Assembly: GCF_009720735.1 (NCBI RefSeq)
Contig: NZ_WNKU01000005.1
Coordinates: 62,001 to 126,000, forward strand
DNA length: 64,000 nt
Direction: 5' to 3'
Source of the DNA: Heliobacterium mobile
Lineage (GTDB): Bacteria; Bacillota; Desulfitobacteriia; Heliobacteriales; Heliobacteriaceae
Each line of letters begins with the position of its first letter. Positions within the stretch are counted from its first letter, which is position 1. Under the pieces are notes generated by a model. That model made no database searches, was not told the DNA's origin, and saw only the letters and a list, made by a program, of their open reading frames with translations. Of this stretch, positions 1 to 8,060 are shown piece after piece. Made by a program: the position numbers and the translations under genes.

Positions 1-2
1 GT

Positions 3-1577
3 TCTGTTTCAACAGCTTATGATATGTATTACGATTATCATGAGCCCGTCGCAAAAATCCCGCCGCACCGTGTCCTGGCGATCAACCGAGGTGAGCGGGA
101 AAAGGTCTTAAAGGTGAAAATCGAGGTGGAAGGGGAGGCGGTGAGCCGCTTTCTGGAAAACCGGATCCTCAGCCGCCCATCCATCTTCTCAGGCCTCCTC
201 AAAGATACGCTGCAAGACAGTTACAAACGCCTCTTGGCCCCAGCCATGGAGCGGGAATTGCGCAGCGAAATGACGGAAAAAGCGGAAGAGCAGGCCATGA
301 AGGTCTTTCAGGCCAACCTGAAGAACCTGCTCATGCAGCCGCCCATCGGCCGTAGCCGTGTCCTCAGCATCGATCCGGGCTTTCGAACGGGTTGCAAATG
401 GGCGGCCCTCTCAGAGACAGGCAGCCTAGCGGAAGTCGGCGTCATCTATCCCCATGAACCACAGAAAAAGTGGGACGATGCCAAGCGGAGCATTCGGGAT
501 GTGGTGAAAAAGTATGGCATCGAACTTATCGCCATCGGCAATGGTACGGCCAGCCGGGAGACAGAAGCGCTGGTGGCGGAGACGATCCGGGACATGGAAT
601 TGCCGGTCCAGTTTATCATCGTCAGCGAAGCCGGGGCATCGGTATACTCGGCATCTCCCTTAGCGGGCGAAGAGTTTCCTCAGTTTGACCTCTCCTTGCG
701 CAGCGCCGTTTCCATCGGCCGCCGATTGCAAGATCCCCTAGCGGAACTGGTGAAGATCGAGCCGAAAGCACTTGGTGTAGGCCAGTATCAACACGATATG
801 AACCAAAAGCGACTGGAAGAAACATTGGGAGCTGTCGTTGAATCCTGTGTCAATACAGTCGGCGTGGACCTGAATACAGCTTCACCATCGCTCCTGCGCT
901 ATGTAGCCGGCGTCTCGCCTCAAGTGGCCAAGAACATCGTCGCCTACCGGGAGGAAAAGGGAGCTTTCCGCAAACGAGCGGAATTGAAGAAAGTCAGCCG
1001 CCTAGGGCCGCAAGCCTTCCAACAGTGCGCTGGTTTCGTCCGTATCCCTGACGGGGACAATCCCTTGGAAAACACACCGGTTCACCCTGAGTCCTATGAT
1101 GGTGCGGTCACACTACTGAAAGCCTTAGGCTTTGTCCCTGCTGACATCAAAGGGCCTCGACACAGTGAACTGAAGGCTGCCTTGAGCAAAGTCGATACGG
1201 CAACGATGTCCCAAGTGACGGGATTGGGAATTCCTACGTTGAAGGATATCATCGAGGCTCTGATGAAACCGGGACGCGACCCTCGAGAAGACCTGCCCAA
1301 ACCGCGTTTTTCTTCGGACATCTTGTCTATTGAAAACCTAAAAGAAGGCATGATCCTCCAGGGGACGGTACGCAACGTCGTCGATTTTGGCGCCTTTGTC
1401 GATATCGGCGTCAAGCATGACGGCCTCGTGCACATCTCCCAGTTGGCCGACAAGTTCATCCGCCATCCCATGGAAGTGGTCGCTGTCGGTGATATTGTCA
1501 CAGTCGCCGTCTTGTCTGTGGACCGCCAGCGGGAGCGGGTGGGACTGACGATGAAGGGTGTACCCCAGCAGGCATAG
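3..1577 (+). CDS. tex: Tex-family RNA-binding transcription accessory protein (5' end cut by window)
   Basis: The reading frame is open to the window edge, so the N-terminal part is missing: about 525 residues are present where Tex proteins usually have 720-770. Visible in order are the end of the Tex N-terminal helical region (YYDYHEPV, IPPHRVLAINRGE), a YqgF/RNase H-like domain (VLSIDPGFRTGCKWA, then IAIGNGTASRET), a helix-hairpin-helix region (GVDLNTASPSLLRYVAGV) and a C-terminal S1 RNA-binding domain (EGMILQGTVRNVVDFGAFVDIG). Tex is a cytoplasmic nucleic-acid-binding protein linked to transcription and stress. Identity is firm from the domain order. It is followed by a strong hairpin terminator. 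Confidence 0.95.
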   Translation, partial: SVSTAYDMYYDYHEPVAKIPPHRVLAINRGEREKVLKVKIEVEGEAVSRFLENRILSRPSIFSGLLKDTLQDSYKRLLAPAMERELRSEMTEKAEEQAMKVFQANLKNLLMQPPIGRSRVLSIDPGFRTGCKWAALSETGSLAEVGVIYPHEPQKKWDDAKRSIRDVVKKYGIELIAIGNGTASRETEALVAETIRDMELPVQFIIVSEAGASVYSASPLAGEEFPQFDLSLRSAVSIGRRLQDPLAELVKIEPKALGVGQYQHDMNQKRLEETLGAVVESCVNTVGVDLNTASPSLLRYVAGVSPQVAKNIVAYREEKGAFRKRAELKKVSRLGPQAFQQCAGFVRIPDGDNPLENTPVHPESYDGAVTLLKALGFVPADIKGPRHSELKAALSKVDTATMSQVTGLGIPTLKDIIEALMKPGRDPREDLPKPRFSSDILSIENLKEGMILQGTVRNVVDFGAFVDIGVKHDGLVHISQLADKFIRHPMEVVAVGDIVTVAVLSVDRQRERVGLTMKGVPQQA

Positions 1578-1655
1578 CCCGAATCGTTAGGTTACAACCT
1601 GTCCATAGATTAAAGGAGCAGAAGAGTCTAAACGAAATGCAACCGTTTGATAAGT

Positions 1656-1706
1656 AAAAGAGAAACTCCTTGATAGGAAGTCTCCTATGCAAGGAGTTTC
1701 TCTTTT
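1656..1706 (+). terminator. Intrinsic terminator after tex
   Basis: A 17-base stem reading AAAAGAGAAACTCCTTG pairs with its exact complement 17 bases further on and ends in a T run. The A-rich left arm would let it work in both directions. Confidence 0.8.
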
Positions 1707-1928
1707 CGATCTACCATTTCAGCGATGAGTCGGGATTCGGTGACTTCGGAATCCGTTTACAGACGTACGCCAGGACGATGACGCCGTCCAGACCATACGT
1801 TTCGGTGCAAAATTGTGTGTCATCAGGTGTGGTGGCGGTAATAGGGGGTCTTGAAGGAAACCGGCGAACGGGTGACTTGATCAGATATGCATTAAGATTA
1901 CTATTTTTATGATAACAAGAGTTCCAAC

Positions 1929-1952
1929 GGATTGTAAATACAATTACAATCC
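1929..1952. repeat. Inverted repeat, possible operator
   Basis: GGATTGTAA and TTACAATCC form perfect 9-base arms around a 6-base spacer, about 130 bases upstream of the mgsA start. No T run follows, so it is more like a protein-binding site than a terminator. The rest of the 1707-2084 gap holds no gene I can support. Confidence 0.35.
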
Positions 1953-2084
1953 TTGTGTGGGAAAAATTTCTTTGTAGTGCGATGGGAAACAACCTACTAT
2001 CGATAGTCCGGTTCCATATGCTAAACTAAACAAGAAAGAACCATAAGTTAAAATTAAAAGATGTTGAAATTGAAGGTGATATTC

Positions 2085-2450
2085 ATGAAAACAGTCGCTC
2101 TTATCGCCCACGACAAGAAAAAGCAAGAAATGCTTGCCTTTGTCGAAGCTCACCTTGCGGTTTTAGCCCAATACAAGTTGATCGCGACCTCTACGACAGG
2201 GCGGTTGATTCGGGAGCATATGGGACTTGACGTTGAAACGATGTTATCGGGTCCCATGGGAGGTGACCAGCAAATCGGAGCGAAAATCGCTACCGGGGAA
2301 GTGGATATGGTGATTTTTTTGCGGGATCCCCTGACAGCCCAGCCTCACGAACCGGATATTACAGCCTTATTGCGAGTCTGCGATGTACATAATGTACCGG
2401 TCGCCACCAATGAACAGACAGCCCGCCTTTTATTTCTCAACTCGAACTAG
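2085..2450 (+). CDS. mgsA: Methylglyoxal synthase
   Basis: Converts dihydroxyacetone phosphate to methylglyoxal and phosphate, a cytosolic bypass of lower glycolysis. The 121-residue product starts [10 protein letters not shown] and has the family hallmarks: TSTTGRLI near residue 37, the phosphate-binding [11 protein letters not shown] at 55-65, [16 protein letters not shown] at 77-91 and [12 protein letters not shown] at 98-109. The start at 2085 has GGTG upstream; an upstream ATG at 2061 would add eight residues not found in the family. Followed by its own terminator, so likely a single-gene unit. A decayed second copy lies at 4847-5024. Confidence 0.95.
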   Translation: MKTVALIAHDKKKQEMLAFVEAHLAVLAQYKLIATSTTGRLIREHMGLDVETMLSGPMGGDQQIGAKIATGEVDMVIFLRDPLTAQPHEPDITALLRVCDVHNVPVATNEQTARLLFLNSN

Positions 2451-2454
2451 GCAA

Positions 2455-2494
2455 AAAATCCGGAAGACCTAAAATAGCAGGTCTTCCGGATTTT
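2455..2494 (+). terminator. Intrinsic terminator after mgsA
   Basis: A 16-base perfect stem, AAAATCCGGAAGACCT with its complement, 8-base loop and trailing T run, begins four bases after the mgsA stop. Confidence 0.9.
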
Positions 2495-2630
2495 CCACAT
2501 AAAGGACTATGAAAAAAGACTATCTAAGCAACTCAAACAGGGTTCAGAAGTAAGAAGGATTATACAAAGTTTTGACTAATTATGTTTCATAAGTTGAATT
2601 AAGAACTGAGAAAGGAAAGAAGGAGACTTT

Positions 2631-3446
2631 ATGTCGCATTTAGACAGCTTAATTATGTATGCCGAGTTATTTCAGAAATTAACTCCCTTGGACTGCTGTG
2701 TAATGGTTGCGGACACTGAGGGACGAATTGTTCGCTTTATTCAGGCACGTTCATTCTCTATGGACATTCACGAGGGGTCGATAGCTTCTTCTAAGGGCTC
2801 TGTTATAGAGTGCCTGCAAACGGGGCGAGAAATCCAAAAGGTGGTTCCGAAAGAAGTTTACGGAGTGACAGTCAAAGCGATTAGCGTTCCGATCATAGAC
2901 GATAACCGAGTCGTCGGGGTCATCGCGACGGCCACCAGCTTGGTTGCGCAAGAAACGCTTCAAGCGGCTGCCCAAAATATCGCCGCTACGTCGGAGCAGA
3001 TCACGGCGACCACGCAGGAAGTGGCTTCCGCAGCCAGTATGCTGGCCACCAACCTAGAAAATCTGCGCAAGTCCGGTGAAGGTGTCATTAAAGAGGTTGG
3101 AAAGACCGACGCCATCCTTAGCTTTGTCAGCGAAGTGGCCGCAAATTCAAACTTGCTCGGTCTCAACGCAGCGATTGAAGCTGCGCGGGCTGGAGAGCAA
3201 GGACGCGGTTTTGCCGTTGTAGCCGACGAAATTCGTAAGATGGCAGACAACAGTTCCAAATCAGTCAAGGATATCAGCGCCATACTAAAAAAGATTCAAG
3301 GAGAAGTCACCGGTATTGTCCGGACCCTTGGGGATACATCACAATTGGGAGAACGACAGGCGGCTGCGACTCAACAAATTTCGGCATCGATGCAACAACT
3401 GGCCGCTTCCGCAGAACATATTGAGAAGATTGCAGAAATCGTATAA
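2631..3446 (+). CDS. Soluble methyl-accepting chemotaxis protein
   Basis: A 271-residue receptor without membrane segments. Residues 1-105 form a small sensory domain of unrecognised type ([16 protein letters not shown], then [25 protein letters not shown]-like in pattern). The rest is a short MA signalling domain with the conserved hairpin tip [20 protein letters not shown] (about 173-192) that contacts CheA and CheW. Length is about half of a membrane chemoreceptor. It has a good ribosome site (AGGAG) nine bases before ATG and its own terminator. The ligand is unknown; the neighbouring mgsA might hint at a metabolic signal, but that is only position. Confidence 0.9.
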   Translation: MSHLDSLIMYAELFQKLTPLDCCVMVADTEGRIVRFIQARSFSMDIHEGSIASSKGSVIECLQTGREIQKVVPKEVYGVTVKAISVPIIDDNRVVGVIATATSLVAQETLQAAAQNIAATSEQITATTQEVASAASMLATNLENLRKSGEGVIKEVGKTDAILSFVSEVAANSNLLGLNAAIEAARAGEQGRGFAVVADEIRKMADNSSKSVKDISAILKKIQGEVTGIVRTLGDTSQLGERQAAATQQISASMQQLAASAEHIEKIAEIV

Positions 3447-3458
3447 GTTAAGTAATGG

Positions 3459-3493
3459 AAGAAAAGAGCACGCTTTGGGAGTGCTCTTTTCTT
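3459..3493. terminator. Bidirectional terminator between convergent genes
   Basis: A 13-base stem (AAGAAAAGAGCAC and its complement) with a 9-base loop lies between the stop of the + strand chemoreceptor and the stop of the - strand sfsA fusion. It has A/T runs on both sides. Confidence 0.85.
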
Positions 3494-3515
3494 GTTTTTG
3501 GGGATAAGCCAACAT

Positions 3516-4670
3516 TTATCTGAGTTTTTTTAAACGTTCCTCTACCCGGCCCATTCGAAACTGCTGCACTACTCCCATAAAAGTCCGGTCGTGGACTGGC
3601 GATGTTTCAAATCGAAACAGGTGGCTTGAACAGTTGCAGTCGGAACAACCAAAGCCATTGACTTCACCGGCGGCCACTTCTCGAAGAGCTTTCGCCAACT
3701 CATGTTCTAAGTCTTCCGTAGTTCGAAGGGCTAGAGCCTTACACTGGGCAGCTTTATCGCGAAGATAGTCGATGTGCCAATGAAAGTTTTTTCGTTTTCG
3801 TAAATGTCGTTCCACTCGCTGGCTCAAATTCTTGCGGGCGCTGCCCACGTAGACGTAATACCCCGGGGCCAAGGTGATCTCTCCCAACTTGCCCACCGTT
3901 AAACATAGCTCTTCAGTTAGGGTCAAGATGAGAAGATAACAGCCGCCGTCCTGGATTTCCCTGGTGAGAAAATCCCAAGGGATCTTTACGGCGCAGGTCT
4001 CATCGCCAAGGCGTAAGCCTTGCTCCCAGTTTACAGAGACAGCCTGCATCCATAACCGGTCTTTGACACTGAGAAAGGTGTGGGAAAAAGCGTAATCGGT
4101 ATGGTAGTCTGGTAAAAACCAGCGGGCTCGGGGCCACTGTACGGCAAAGAGGACACCACAGTCGATCCCTTCAGTTTCCGCCAGCCGGGCCAATTCTTCC
4201 AAGTGATGGCGACCCCGCTCGGTGACGGCGTCAGGGAACATGGCCAAAGACCCTTCAAAAAGGGTACAGGACTTGACCTCGAGGTAAAAAGGCCTTCCCT
4301 GCCGCTGTAGCAAGAAATCGAAGCGATGCTTACCTGCTTTGACTTCAGGACGTACGACCTGGGCATCTTCCAGGCCGGGAATGCGTCGGTCCCGAAGGAG
4401 CAGGTGAACCATTTCGTTGGTTTTATGGGTGTGCAGCATGATTGGTTGGCCGTCACGTTCAACGCCGACGATGGTATAAGGAGTTTTTTGACCCTCGACA
4501 TTTTCTATCAGATATAAGATGACGCCGGGAAAGAACAGTTCCCATAGTCGTCCAGGATTGGGCAAGTAAGCCCGGATCTCTTCTCCGTCGAGGAGACATT
4601 CTACGATAAAACGATTGGGCCGCCGGAGAAATTGGGCTGTAAGGACAGAGCCAAAAAAAGGTATAGACAA
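3516..4670 (-). CDS. sfsA: SfsA-like nuclease fused to a GIY-YIG (DUF123) domain
   Basis: 384 residues from a TTG start preceded by GGAGGAAG. Residues 1-235 match SfsA: YLPNPGRLWELFFPG near 35-49, FDFLLQRQGRPFYLEVKSCTL near 118-137 and FPDAVTERGRHHLEEL near 145-160, giving the D/E/K set typical of its restriction-like nuclease fold. Residues 240-355 match the DUF123 GIY-YIG domain: GYYVYVGSARKNLSQRVERHL, then FHWHIDYL and FGCSDCNCSSHLF with paired cysteines. SfsA is normally about 230 residues and stands alone; here two DNA-processing domains are joined. The exact substrate is unknown. The gene is alone between converging and diverging neighbours. Confidence 0.9.
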   Translation of the reverse strand: MSIPFFGSVLTAQFLRRPNRFIVECLLDGEEIRAYLPNPGRLWELFFPGVILYLIENVEGQKTPYTIVGVERDGQPIMLHTHKTNEMVHLLLRDRRIPGLEDAQVVRPEVKAGKHRFDFLLQRQGRPFYLEVKSCTLFEGSLAMFPDAVTERGRHHLEELARLAETEGIDCGVLFAVQWPRARWFLPDYHTDYAFSHTFLSVKDRLWMQAVSVNWEQGLRLGDETCAVKIPWDFLTREIQDGGCYLLILTLTEELCLTVGKLGEITLAPGYYVYVGSARKNLSQRVERHLRKRKNFHWHIDYLRDKAAQCKALALRTTEDLEHELAKALREVAAGEVNGFGCSDCNCSSHLFRFETSPVHDRTFMGVVQQFRMGRVEERLKKLR

Positions 4671-4775
4671 CTAGAACTTCCTCCAATCAGTTTAGCTATT
4701 ATTAAAAAGTACTTCCACGTAAACACAATAGATCAATGGTGAATGCTTGGGTACAAAGTCGGTCAAAGGCTGTTA

Positions 4776-4804
4776 TTGACTTGTATACGGAGGAAATATA
4801 TAGT
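4776..4804 (+). promoter_or_regulatory. Sigma-A-type promoter before the mgsA remnant
   Basis: TTGACT and TATAGT are separated by exactly 17 bases. The downstream sequence has AAGGAG six bases before the ATG of the decayed mgsA copy, so transcription signals have outlived the gene. Confidence 0.6.
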
Positions 4805-4846
4805 TAATATGGAAGGTGTGACTCAAAATAGATCAAGGAGTAATTA

Positions 4847-5024
4847 ATGAAAACAATTGTACTCATCGCCCATGACGTGAAGAAGCCAGAAATGCTTACA
4901 TCCCCTAACAGCTCAACCTCATGAACCGGACATAACAGCGTTACTGCGGGTTTGTGATGTACATAATGTTCCCGTGGCCACTAATGAACGTACGGCCCAT
5001 CTTTTATTGCTTAGTATAACCTAA
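4847..5024 (+). pseudogene. Internally deleted methylglyoxal synthase copy
   Basis: The start encodes [17 protein letters not shown], matching residues 1-17 of the mgsA product at 2085. The sequence then jumps straight to the region for [29 protein letters not shown] (residues 82-110 of the intact enzyme) and runs to the normal C-terminus. Comparing the two copies, about 188 bases are missing, which removes the phosphate-binding segment and shifts the frame; the frame from ATG stops after 25 codons. Promoter and ribosome site look intact. It is a duplicate that decayed, and could at most yield a 25-residue peptide. Confidence 0.85.
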
Positions 5025-5125
5025 CTTTTATTTATCGGTTAGTACAAACAAAAATGATTATAATACATAACAGTAGAGACTTCACAGTTAATCAAAAGTA
5101 GATAGTTCCAATCCTGTTACGAAAA

Positions 5126-5161
5126 GAAGCTCCGGTTTCCCGTTGGGGATACCGGAGCTTC
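5126..5161 (-). terminator. Terminator of the DMT transporter gene
   Basis: GAAGCTCCGGT pairs with ACCGGAGCTTC around a 14-base loop. On the - strand the hairpin is followed by TTCTTTT, which fits the gene ending at 5287. Confidence 0.7.
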
Positions 5162-5286
5162 TAGATCATTTCAGGCTCTCTTGTTTTTTCGTCGTCAGTT
5201 TGCCGTCCTTAAAAGTGGCTTCAGCGGAAGTATTGTCGGAGTTTTTCTAAATAAATTGCTACATTCCCATGTCTACATTCCCAGCT

Positions 5287-5625
5287 TTACCGGTTTAGCA
5301 CAATGGCACCAGCCACAAGCAGAGCGATGCCGAACAGGGTATTCCAGCTGGGGTACTGATGCAGCAGGAAAGCGCTGAAGATGACCAAACAGGTCATGTA
5401 GATACCGACTTGAGTACCGACGACGACGGCAAGGGAGCCGAAATTTTCCTGTCCTTTCGTAAAGGATACGTTCAAAAGGGTGTTCGCTATATAAACTACC
5501 GGCAAGATCATTAAGTTGTACTTTAGGGCAGGCCAAAGGGATGGTTCGATAAATTTGGCTTGGACGGTGACTGTTAGAGCGATGAGAAGACTCCCGGCAA
5601 GCAAACCGAGTAAAACTTGAATCAT
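5287..5625 (-). CDS. Small DMT-superfamily membrane protein
   Basis: About 112 residues, almost all hydrophobic, with four predicted membrane helices (near 1-20, 32-50, 65-85 and 92-110). Size and pattern match the drug/metabolite transporter superfamily (EamA or small multidrug-like half proteins), which usually work as dimers. The start is placed at 5625, where GGAGG sits about six bases upstream; the ATG at 5640 overlaps that ribosome site. Substrate cannot be read from sequence. It stands alone with its own terminator. Confidence 0.65.
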   Translation of the reverse strand: MIQVLLGLLAGSLLIALTVTVQAKFIEPSLWPALKYNLMILPVVYIANTLLNVSFTKGQENFGSLAVVVGTQVGIYMTCLVIFSAFLLHQYPSWNTLFGIALLVAGAIVLNR

Positions 5626-5798
5626 GAGAATAGCCTCCATCTAGATGATACGTGACCATACCCCTTGTTTTTCCGGCATGGGTTGTCGCACTAATGAGAA
5701 AACATTCTTTCTAAAAGTACAGTATAAGAATAAGACATTATGTCTAAATATATTCGCAAACCGACCTCGCTGTAGTCCGGCAGAAAGACAAAATAAGA

Positions 5799-5825
5799 AC
5801 GACGAAGGCCTGGGGCTTTCGTCGT
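5799..5825 (-). terminator. Terminator of the P-loop/Asp23-like gene
   Basis: ACGACGAAGGCC pairs with GCTTTCGTCGT around a short loop. On the - strand it is followed by a T-rich stretch, just after the stop at 5835. Confidence 0.75.
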
Positions 5826-5834
5826 ATCTTTTAA

Positions 5835-6689
5835 TCATTTGTTGATGGCTTCCTTCTCTTTTGCGCTTGCTGCCGTTTCCATGACCACTTTTTCGATGAT
5901 GACATCGACAGCTAATACGGAGATCCCCATGGAATCTTCCAGAATGTCATAAATCAAACGCTGCACTTTCTGACCGAGAAGATGTAAAGGCTGCCGGTAG
6001 TACCCATTGATCGGGATACGGACGATGACTCCTCCATCGCCCGATGAGACGGTGACAGTGCCTACCCCGGCGACCCCTTGAACAGCCAGAACTTGATGGT
6101 TGATACCGGAGATGAGGGCAGGTCCGGATATAGATAGGTTACCTAGCGAGGTGAAGGTAGGACGTACGACAGACTGCTCTGCCCAGGTCTTGCGTTCAGT
6201 CCCCTTTTTCTGAAAAAAGACTTTTAGCGGATTCACCAGGGCATCCTTCCAGGTCTTGGAGACTTCCAGAGCCGGTGCCGGGACCACATGGCGGCCATGC
6301 TGGGAGCGGTTAAAACGAGCTTTGCGAATTTCTTGGGTGGAAGCGATCTCATGAATGTAGATGATTTTTTCAATCGGAGGCAATTCGAGACGGGAAGCGA
6401 TCCGCTCTACCATACTGTCGGAAGTACCGAGGATCAAAACACCATTTGGGGAGCGAAGGCGCAAAGCCTCTTGGGCGGCTGCTTTATGCTCAGGCTCTTG
6501 AAAGAGCGCAGTTTTGATGGCGCCCAGCCGGGTTGGCGATCGTTTCGCCGTCGTTCCAGCGAGGATTCGGTTGGCCTCGATAATCAGACCGTCATCGATA
6601 ATAACTTGGCATTGCAGTTCGTCGGCCAGCCAGATGGCCCGGTGACTTTTGCCGGTGCCACTCGGTCCGACAAGAGCAAATATATGCAT
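5835..6689 (-). CDS. P-loop NTPase fused to an Asp23/Gls24-like domain
   Basis: 284 residues from ATG at 6689. The N-terminus MHIFALVGPSGTGKSHRA is a clear Walker A motif; IIDDGLIIEANRILAG follows, then a region with GVLILGTSDSMVERIASRL that resembles a nucleotide-binding core. Residues from about 180 (LGNLSISGPALISGINHQVL) to the end (DILEDSMGISVLAVDVIIEKV) follow the beta-alpha pattern of Asp23/Gls24 (DUF322) envelope-stress proteins: a strand-rich VTVSSGDGGVIVRIPI core and a final strand with a V-x-V-x-I-x-x-V pattern. Function is unknown; the pairing suggests an ATP-dependent step tied to the cell envelope. An ATG 36 bases upstream is possible but lacks a better ribosome site. Confidence 0.75.
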   Translation of the reverse strand: MHIFALVGPSGTGKSHRAIWLADELQCQVIIDDGLIIEANRILAGTTAKRSPTRLGAIKTALFQEPEHKAAAQEALRLRSPNGVLILGTSDSMVERIASRLELPPIEKIIYIHEIASTQEIRKARFNRSQHGRHVVPAPALEVSKTWKDALVNPLKVFFQKKGTERKTWAEQSVVRPTFTSLGNLSISGPALISGINHQVLAVQGVAGVGTVTVSSGDGGVIVRIPINGYYRQPLHLLGQKVQRLIYDILEDSMGISVLAVDVIIEKVVMETAASAKEKEAINK

Positions 6690-6784
6690 GACGTATACCT
6701 CAAACCAAACAAAATGATTATACACTTATTTTACCATGACGATCTTTATTTGCGCAGTGAATTCTTCAGGCGAAATTAATTATT

Positions 6785-7499
6785 TCCAAAAGAAGGAAAT
6801 TAATTCCAAATGTCGAATACCATGGTAGATTCAGAGAGAAGGGAGGCGGTTCCGTTGGGCGAGTAAGCTTGGTGACTGCCCGCCGCGACCGTACCCTGAT
6901 TGATCCACGGTTCCGTTGCAACAAGGAAATGACGTAATGTATCGACGGAACGATGCCGCTGGGCATTTTCCGAGTGAAAAGGGTATTCGTAACGGAGTGC
7001 GTCCTTAACCCGGGAATGGGGGGCCTCCATTACAAAAGAGTGCTCTTGTCTTGGAAACACGGCGTGAAAGGCAGTTCCCCGGAGGATTGGTTCTTAAAAG
7101 AGAACCGGTCGGTTTCCAGTCATCCGTCTCCTAGTGCCCATTTCGGTCCACTCCGGAACGGAATCCCGCCTGGCGGTGGGAAGGGAGTTGACAGGAATGA
7201 GAACCGAAGGCCATGGAGGGCAAATAGGTAACTTGGGGAGTAAAGTACGGTTCTGGGAAAAATAGACCGGCATGGAAGAGGTGAAACAAGGCCATTTCTT
7301 TTTGGGTGACCTATTTCCTACCACCATGATCGACAACCAAACCCGGCAAATCACGTTCCAGGAGAAGGAACCACGCCCGAAGGGGAAATGCCGGTATCGG
7401 ACAACTGAATCCACGCGGTCGGCAGCCAGCGTGAACATTGTATAGGTGGAAAGGTCAGGACCGGAAGCAGGCACATCTGCTCCGGTCTTTATCATTTTA
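6785..7499 (+). ncRNA. Candidate large structured non-coding RNA
   Basis: About 700 bases hold no frame with a recognisable protein, yet many local helices: 6910-6918 with 6943-6951 (9 pairs), 7015-7020 with 7026-7031, 7087-7094 with 7101-7108 (8 pairs), 7165-7170 with 7175-7180 inside 7150-7154 with 7184-7188, 7200-7206 with 7248-7254 (7 pairs), 7355-7359 with 7367-7371, and 7412-7418 with 7426-7433. The 3' end is an 11-pair hairpin followed by a T-rich tract on the + strand. The + strand is purine-rich. A tRNA-Tyr/tRNA-Pro operon lies convergently just downstream. I could not match it to OLE, GOLLD, ROOL, tmRNA, SRP or group II intron sequence. The ends are estimates. Confidence 0.45.
7459..7499 (+). 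terminator. Terminator closing the candidate structured RNA
   Basis: GACCGGA-GCAG pairs with CTGCTCCGGTC (11 pairs, one bulged A, 6-base loop), followed by TTTATCATTTT. No + strand protein gene precedes it within 2.5 kb, so it ends some other transcript. Confidence 0.65.
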
Positions 7500-7522
7500 A
7501 AAGAGTCCCTATAAAGACAAAA

Positions 7523-7546
7523 CCCGTGCCGTCTACACGGTACGGG
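7523..7546 (-). terminator. Terminator of the tRNA operon
   Basis: CCCGTGCCGT pairs with ACGGTACGGG with one G-T pair and a 4-base loop; on the - strand the hairpin is followed by TTTTG. It lies 17 bases past the tRNA-Tyr CCA end. Confidence 0.8.
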
Positions 7547-7562
7547 CCTTACATTTACAAAA

Positions 7563-7648
<86 letters not shown>

Positions 7649-7649
7649 A

Positions 7650-7726
7650 TGGTCGGAGCGACACGACTTGAACGTGCGGCCTCTACCACCCCAAGGTAGC
7701 GCTCTACCAAACTGAGCTACGCCCCG
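7650..7726 (-). tRNA. tRNA-Pro (GGG)
   Basis: A 77-base tRNA with encoded CCA, acceptor CGGGGCG paired with CGCTCCG (one G-T pair), D arm AGCTCAGTTTGGTAGAGC, and anticodon loop TTGGGGT giving GGG. It is one base from tRNA-Tyr and shares the transcript. Confidence 0.95.
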
Positions 7727-7738
7727 AAGACAAAGGTT

Positions 7739-7768
7739 AGTATAACCGATATATTTATCCCCCGTCAA
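7739..7768 (-). promoter_or_regulatory. Promoter of the tRNA-Pro/tRNA-Tyr operon
   Basis: On the - strand TTGACG and TATACT are separated by 18 bases and end 12 bases before the first tRNA base. Confidence 0.75.
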
Positions 7769-7862
7769 TAGAAAGTAATCATGTAATATCAGGAAGTGGG
7801 TCGCATATATTCCACTAGGCGGGAAAAGTAGACAGAAGGCTCAGTCTAAGGGGGCGAATGTC

Positions 7863-8060
7863 ATGAGCGGGTTTATGTTGGAAACGATTTTGGCCGACAG
7901 GGAGATGCAAGAAGAAGTGAGCTTCTTACAACGACGAGTGGTAGAATTGGAGACTCGTGTAGGTACCTTAGAAAGTCAATTGGAGATCTTAGCCCGGCAC
8001 ATGGCACAGATCATGTATGAACAGTGTAACAATGACCAAGAAGACCCCACCATCACCTGA
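7863..8060 (+). CDS. Small coiled-coil protein of unknown function
   Basis: 65 residues dominated by one heptad-patterned helix (EEVSFLQRRVVELETRVGTL, then ESQLEILARHM at about 20-50). The pattern of leucine and valine every 3-4 residues indicates a dimeric coiled coil. It begins a three-gene string with a membrane protein and an NtrC-like regulator; the next gene starts inside its last codons, implying coupled translation. The ATG follows AGGGGGCGA. I do not recognise a family. Confidence 0.6.
   Translation: MSGFMLETILADREMQEEVSFLQRRVVELETRVGTLESQLEILARHMAQIMYEQCNNDQEDPTIT

Noticed and set aside
1711-1992. 93-codon frame on the - strand between tex and mgsA
   Set aside because: No ribosome site, no known domain; includes the inverted repeat. 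Could at most be a remnant.
4326-4517. Frame opposite the SfsA fusion gene
   Set aside because: Shadow of a well-supported gene on the other strand.
6953-7231. Open frame of 92 codons on the + strand in the same region
   Set aside because: No ribosome site and no protein-like pattern; it overlaps strong RNA helices.
7094-7495. Open frame of 133 codons on the - strand across the structured region
   Set aside because: It has no ribosome site, no recognisable motif and unlikely composition (many W, S and P); it crosses the + strand terminator and several hairpins. It is best explained as a chance frame.
6785-7499. Possible group II intron, OLE RNA or tmRNA
   Set aside because: A GAACCG...CGGTTC pairing recalls intron domain V, but the catalytic triad pattern and a reverse transcriptase are absent. 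OLE is normally in an isoprenoid gene cluster, not seen here. No tag-peptide frame or tRNA-like ends for tmRNA.
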